DNA of 64,000 bases from Zygaena filipendulae. Its lineage: Eukaryota > Arthropoda > Insecta > Lepidoptera > Zygaenidae. The translations under genes were made by a program, and so were the position numbers. The DNA lies in assembly GCA_907165275.2 (NCBI GenBank), contig OU015675.1:3737501-3801500 (forward strand), in the 5' to 3' direction. Under the pieces are notes generated by a model. It did not search any database. It worked only from the letters and a program-made list of their open reading frames with translations, and was not told the origin of the DNA. Numbering within the stretch: the stretch's first letter is position 1; each line of letters begins with the position of its first letter. This document shows positions 59,775 to 64,000 of this stretch, in pieces.

Positions 59775-61024
59775 TGAGTATATTTTTTTTATCTTTTAGA
59801 TCTTTTTTGAAGTTTAAAAACAGTAAGTAGCTCGATCGATTCCAAAGCTTTATCTAAACCAATTTCGAAACAATCTATCAAGCTTTTACAGCAGTTTTGT
59901 ACATTTTGAGTAAAATTATTTCAGACAGGCAGACTGACTGTCTAGTCAGACCAACCGGCTACGATCGACAGCATCCATGAAATTAGTATTTAAATAAATG
60001 TAACTCTTACCTCATTAAGAAAGGAGGGAATTTCAATAGGTAGGTACCTACTTGAATCCCAGACTTGTAACTGTGGGTACCATTTTATTTGTGTAATCGT
60101 AAAAGTAAAGCTTGTGATATCGAATCAAAACAATTAGGTACTTACTACAAGCTTGAAGCTTTACTTTGGAGGACAACAATGCACAGTCCACAATCAGAAG
60201 CAAATCGAAAGTGTGTGTGAAGACTGAAGTTTACCACTTGACACTGAGTCTACACACCTACATGGTTTACTTTCACCCTTCCAGTTTTTTTTTTTCGTCT
60301 ATCATTATCATTATGTATATGAGTGTATATACTTCTTGTAGACCTTTTTTTTAACGACCCATAATATAGTGAATCTAATTTATTTTATAGGAAACTTAGG
60401 TAAATAAAAAGTATAAAAACCACTCTGATCCGTCTTAGGTCCTCTCGTGCGTGATGAATTTGAAAAGGACAAACAATTGTACAGTGACCAGCAAAAGTAT
60501 TTTTTATTGGAGAGTTTTTTAAACAGTTAATATTATAATTTGTATAGTACCTCTTTGTTATAGGTACCTATAGTAGGGGAGGTGTCGCTACATTTGGGAT
60601 GAAAACAGGATTATAATATTTTATCATTAAAGGATTATGCTCAAGAGTGAAAAAAAAAACTTAAACGACTTTAGGTACCTATATCATAATATTTAATTTA
60701 TAATTCAATTGCAGTATCTATTGAAAATTTTGCAGAGTTTCCACCTTAATAATGATTTTATTTAAAAAAACCTGCACACTTATCTATATAGTAGAATGAA
60801 TCAACTAGGCGGCTAGCGAAAAAACTGACTTTAGGCGAAATTCGTCAGCGGGTCAGTTTCTTGCTATGGCAACGCCTGTCATTTCCATAGTAAAATTGTC
60901 AATGGTCGCGCAAAATACACGCATTTTAGAAAATGCGTTCATAGTATGTAGTCCATGATAATCGGATAAATTTGACATAATATTAATTAATTATTTATTG
61001 TACCATGACAACTTTATATTTTAA
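59775..61024. other. unassigned intergenic
   Basis: No recognised feature over 1.25 kb. GACAGGCAGACTGACTGTCT near 59923 is a small palindromic run. AATTGTACAGTGACCAGC and ACTCTGATCCGTC around 60420-60500 are unplaced. Confidence 0.25.
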
Positions 61025-61114
61025 ACTGTGAAAGTATATACTCGCTGGTGCTTTGGAAGATTCTGTAAACCGCTTGTAATTTGAATAAATAAATAAATAA
61101 ATAAATAAATAAAT
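61025..61114 (+). mobile_element. retroposon 3' tail with (AAAT)8
   Basis: CTGTGAAAGTATATACTCGC, TTTGGAAGATTCTGTAAACC, then AATTTGAATAAATAAATAA and an eight- to nine-unit AAAT run (61084-61114). Confidence 0.5.
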
Positions 61115-61645
61115 AGTTTTCAACACGAAAATTACACCGTGTAGGTAGGTAATCAGTTTTACTAGACGTGAAAGATGAGATAATAATTAATGTTCCCTTT
61201 TGCGGGTGTTTGGGATAAGAGTAGAATAATATCCTGCTTACATAAGTTAAACAGGATGATAGTTTAAAAGAGGGCGTTTAAAATATCATTCTGTTTAAGA
61301 TACTTAATAAAAACTGAACAGAATAATGATATTTTTTTACGGACAGTACACTGGGTCACCCGCGCTACGTGATCTGAAGCCTTGACGCGTCTAAACCACC
61401 GAATATCACACAAGGAGAATGTATTTACTATTTTACTCCGCCGCGTGAGGAATTTACGGATTTCTGTGAACTGTACTGAATAATTTAATACTGCAGTAAG
61501 TAGTTTTTTCTTAGAGCTTGAATTTTAAAGGTCGTCGGCCTCTATAGATTATTCACGCATTTCACGCAGAGGTATAGACAGACAGAAAACTTAAAACTGC
61601 CATCAGTTACCTATAAACTTTAAAGTCACTTCAAATTATCAATTA
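61115..61645. other. unassigned intergenic
   Basis: Nothing named. GCCTTGACGCGTCTAAACCA near 61379 is a modest GC-richer stretch. Confidence 0.25.
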
Positions 61646-61800
61646 CCCCCCACGGTTTCTCCAGCGGTAGTTTAGGTGTTCCCGCGGAAGTCCAGGATAA
61701 ACTAGGTAAGTATAAGTATAAACCTTCCTCTTGAATCACTCTATCTATTAAAAAAAAACGCATCAAAACCCGTTGATAACTTGTAAAGATCTAAGCATAG
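61646..61800 (-). mobile_element. Helitron-like H6, complete
   Basis: Plus strand CCCCCCACGGTTTCTCCAGC, GTTCCCGCGGAAGTCCAGGA, AAACCTTCCTCTTGAATCAC, TTGATAACTTGTAAAGATCT. Reverse-oriented H6 (compare 8.49 and 43.38 kb). Confidence 0.68.
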
Positions 61801-61803
61801 ATA

Positions 61804-61863
61804 GGGAATTCCCACGGAAACTCCGAAATTAATGCGGATGAAACCGTGGGAGGGAACAGCTAG
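61804..61863 (+). mobile_element. Helitron 3' end, tail to tail with H6
   Basis: GGGAATTCCCACGGAAACTC then GCGGATGAAACCGTGGGAGG and GAACAGCTAG|T. Together with the preceding minus copy this makes a CCGCGG-ended inverted pair of about 218 bp. Confidence 0.72.
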
Positions 61864-62463
61864 TTATAAATAAAACCAAGAATACCTGGGCTGTTTTGTA
61901 AGAAACTTGTAATAATTTAAGACGCCCAAGTAGGTTCTGCTGCCTTATCAAGGTGGTTTTGCGAGAAATGACAGCGGACCCTAATAAATTGCGGAAAATA
62001 TACGACCGAATAAGATTAAGCTGTAAATCAAACACTTAGGTTTTCTTGACACAAATATTGTTTGACGTTTAAGTTTAAAATTTTTTTTTTTTTTTAAACT
62101 TTTTTTACCAAACGATCGTTAAACTTAGATATATTTTGCATAAGGTAGTTGTATTAAGTATTGAATACCTACCAGTTTAGTCAGAAAGGGGGTACCACGC
62201 TCGTTTTGACTGCAAATCGGTAAGGTCCCTATTCATGTGTTTAATTACACGAGATCTAACAAATTACCTACTTAATATAAAGGTCTAATATACTTTCCAA
62301 GTAGTGAAGATTTCTTTTCGTAAAATATCGTTTTGTAATCCACCTAATGTTTTACTTATATCAGTCTTTGTTGAAAGGTAGGTTTCGGCTTAGGCGTAGC
62401 TTCACCTATAACCTAGATATTATTTGTGACCTTGTCATATAGCTAAGATTAACACATCTATAC
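61864..62463. other. unassigned intergenic
   Basis: A T run at 62080-62095 and nothing further. The 68-codon minus frame near 61829 begins within the Helitron end. Confidence 0.25.
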
Positions 62464-62770
62464 CTACATATAAATAAAATTTAAGAGTCTGTTTATAATA
62501 ATTACAAAATTAACAACTTTTCACTAAATGCATATGAAAGTATATATGGTAGGTACTGATATAATAATCAATTTTCAAAATTTATCTCTGGCTTTCTGTC
62601 TGTTTGTTCCGACTAATCGCTGGAACAGACGAGACGGGCCGATTTTAACGAGATTTTCACTAGCAGATAGCTGATGTTATAAGGAGTGACTTACGCTATT
62701 TTTATTTTAGAAAAATCAGTTCCTGCGGGGATTTCAAACTCACGCGGGTGAAATTGCGGGGCACAGCTAA
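62464..62770 (+). mobile_element. Helitron-like H4, copy 3, CTAA end
   Basis: CTACATATAAATAAAATTTA to GTGAAATTGCGGGGCACAGC then TAA. GACGAGACGGG at 62629 is a small local change. Confidence 0.82.
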
Positions 62771-62993
62771 GTAGTTCATATTAAATGGCAGAGAAAAGAT
62801 TTCGGCGAAGTCAAATTCCTAAAGTAAGCTTAAATATTGCAAAACAAATCGATGAAAGGGAAAAATACCTTTGTTAGGTTAGGCCAGGCCATTACCGGGC
62901 CTCACCATCCGTAAAATGAAGTAATAAGTAAGAGCAGGCACCATCTAAAGACAAAGGTCTCGGCTGCTATACCCTGGAGTACAGACATTTTGA

Positions 62994-63062
62994 TAATAAT
63001 AATAATAATCTTTATTTCGGAATAAATATACACGTGCCTTAAAATATTAGCTTCACTTGTAT
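62994..63062 (-). mobile_element. retroposon 3' tail, (ATT)n
   Basis: Plus strand: five AAT units, then CTTTATTTCGGAATAAATAT and CACGTGCC. Confidence 0.4.
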
Positions 63063-63278
63063 GTTATGTTGATGAATGTAATGGATTTTTTCACTTCAAT
63101 TTTCTTCCAATTCTAAACGTTCGCCGAGATAAAAACAATGTGTCTGTCAATCGGATAAGTAGGCGCACTAAGTACCTATTCATGCGAGTGCAGTCACTTA
63201 AAGAAAACAGTGAACAGTTACGAATAATAATTTGAGTTTATTGGGCCAGAATATTATGAAACAATATACACATTAGGT

Positions 63279-63452
63279 ACTAGGTGTTCCCGCGGGAATT
63301 CCGGGACAAAATTATCCTATGTCCTTCACTGTACTCCTGACAATATGTGTGCAAAATTTCACGATGATCGGTTGAGCCGTTAAAGCGTGAAAGCGTAACA
63401 AACAGACAGACAGACAGAGTTACTTTCGTATTTATAATATTAGTAGAGATAT
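63279..63452 (-). mobile_element. Helitron-like H1, hairpin half lost
   Basis: Plus strand ACTAGGTGTTCCCGCGGGAA to GACAGAGTTACTTTCGTATT and TATAATATTAGTAGAGAT. The terminal CCGCGGTTTCACCCGCGG segment is deleted, yet ACTAG remains. Confidence 0.78.
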
Positions 63453-63571
63453 GGACAATAACGATAACTACACCTACTTAATTATCTTTTGTCATGTTTG
63501 TCAAATGAAGATGACAAACTAAGTTTCGAGAGAGTATCTATCCAGTTTGAGAAGTGTTTAATTATTAAGAG

Positions 63572-63936
63572 CCTAACCGCCGCACTCAGAGTCGACTTTA
63601 ATGATTACTTAGTTAAGTATAGATTTTTAAAACAAAACTGCCGCAATCAGACAAGTTTAATAAATTAATGTCAATTGGAATTTAACTAATTAAGTTACAT
63701 CTCATTAAAAGCCAATTCACATTAATTTACTGAACGCCTCTGATTGCGGCAGTCTTGTTTCAAAAATCTATACTTAACTAAGTAATCATTAAAGTCGACT
63801 CTGAGTGCGGCGGTAAGTTACATATCATTAAATGCCAATTAACATTAATTTACTGAACGTCTCCGATTGCGGCAGTTTTGTTTCAAAAATCTTTACTTAA
63901 CTAAGTAATCATTAAAGTCGTCTCTGAGTGCGGCCG
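63572..63936. mobile_element. TIR element with tandemly doubled right half
   Basis: Left end 63572-63651 (CCTAACCGCCGCACTCAGAG ... AACTGCCGCAATCAGA) is the complement of 63734-63813. From 63691 the sequence repeats as two 123-bp units (63691-63813, 63814-63936), each TAAGTTACAT(C/A)TCATTAAA ... CTCTGAGTGCGGC(G/C)G. The second unit has about ten changes. Confidence 0.88.
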
Positions 63937-64000
63937 TAAGACTTGAAGCGTATTTAAGTTTCAGTAGTATTCATTTACATCGCTACTATCGCAACACGTG

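Noticed and set aside
1..64000. CRISPR array
   Set aside because: No regularly spaced direct repeats with unique spacers. Tandem arrays here have no spacers, and the genome is clearly eukaryotic.
1..64000. Telomeric TTAGG repeat array
   Set aside because: Only single chance TTAGG occurrences; no array.

Overview
This window looks like lepidopteran (moth or butterfly) nuclear DNA and is almost entirely non-genic. It is AT-rich, strewn with the TAGGTA/TACCTA motif, has no operon structure and has no long open frame outside satellite and transposon DNA. Its repeats are typical of Lepidoptera: a tRNA-derived SINE whose body carries GGGGGCAAACGGGCAAG, short non-autonomous Helitrons ending in a CCGCGG hairpin followed by CTAG, and a repeat ended by TTTTTGGAAGTCGGTT. 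I found no host protein-coding gene that I would defend. Four weak candidates (two core promoters near 8.22 and 33.43 kb, two possible exons near 30.0 and 43.03 kb) are listed at low confidence.

Layout. 0-8.9 kb: Helitron-like pieces, a small TIR element, a 5'-truncated SINE, an H7 composite and several retroposon 3' tails. 9.0-10.06 kb: a mosaic pentanucleotide satellite that ends in a decamer higher-order array and probably grew from a retroposon tail. 11-24 kb: Helitrons of several subfamilies, a long foldback (12.2 kb), TIR elements (16.55 and 19.35 kb), a LINE ORF2 3' end with its target duplication (20.4 kb), the first copy of repeat family P (20.87 kb) and a chimeric Helitron (23.1 kb). 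24-34 kb: a SINE inserted into a Helitron (28.7 kb), a foldback with two identical 82-bp arms (32.3 kb) and much unassigned sequence. 34.4-37.2 kb: the most unusual block, probably one minus-strand retroelement, with a poly(A) end, three sets of internal tandem repeats and a GC-rich frame encoding a proline-rich protein with one zinc finger. 38-46.4 kb: a tRNA-headed SINE, a roughly 0.9-kb inverted dimer of family P, a hAT-type element with an exact 8-bp target duplication, and a TIR element holding a small LTR-type insertion. 48-58 kb: more Helitrons, an RTE-type reverse-transcriptase tail, a 424-bp hairpin and a tandemly doubled 271-bp unit. 58-64 kb: Helitrons and a TIR element whose right half is duplicated.

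The sequence reads as layered insertions. At least four nests can be ordered from the sequence: SINE in Helitron; Helitron piece in hAT element; LTR element in TTAGTCCGTC element; LINE piece between 14-bp duplications. Helitrons occur on both strands as a graded series of full, 5'-truncated, 3'-truncated and recombined copies. Their flanks fit A|TC...CTAG|T in most intact cases. Several long inverted repeats would make double-stranded RNA if transcribed, so the window is a plausible small-RNA source. That is inference only.

Subfamily labels (mine): H1 = TACTAATATTATAAAT start, about 200 bp. H2 = ATATAAAAATGAAT start, about 300 bp with two CCGCGGG-type blocks. H3 = TATAAAGAGGAAAGATTTG start. 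H4 = AAATAAAATTGAAGTGTCTG start, about 300 bp. H5 = TCTATATATATGAAATCC start. H6 = start with GATCTTTAAAACTA then ACGGATTTTCATGC. H7 = a 340-bp block beginning AACGTATGCGAGGATAAGAG. All coordinates were read by eye, so ends of diverged copies may be off by several bases.
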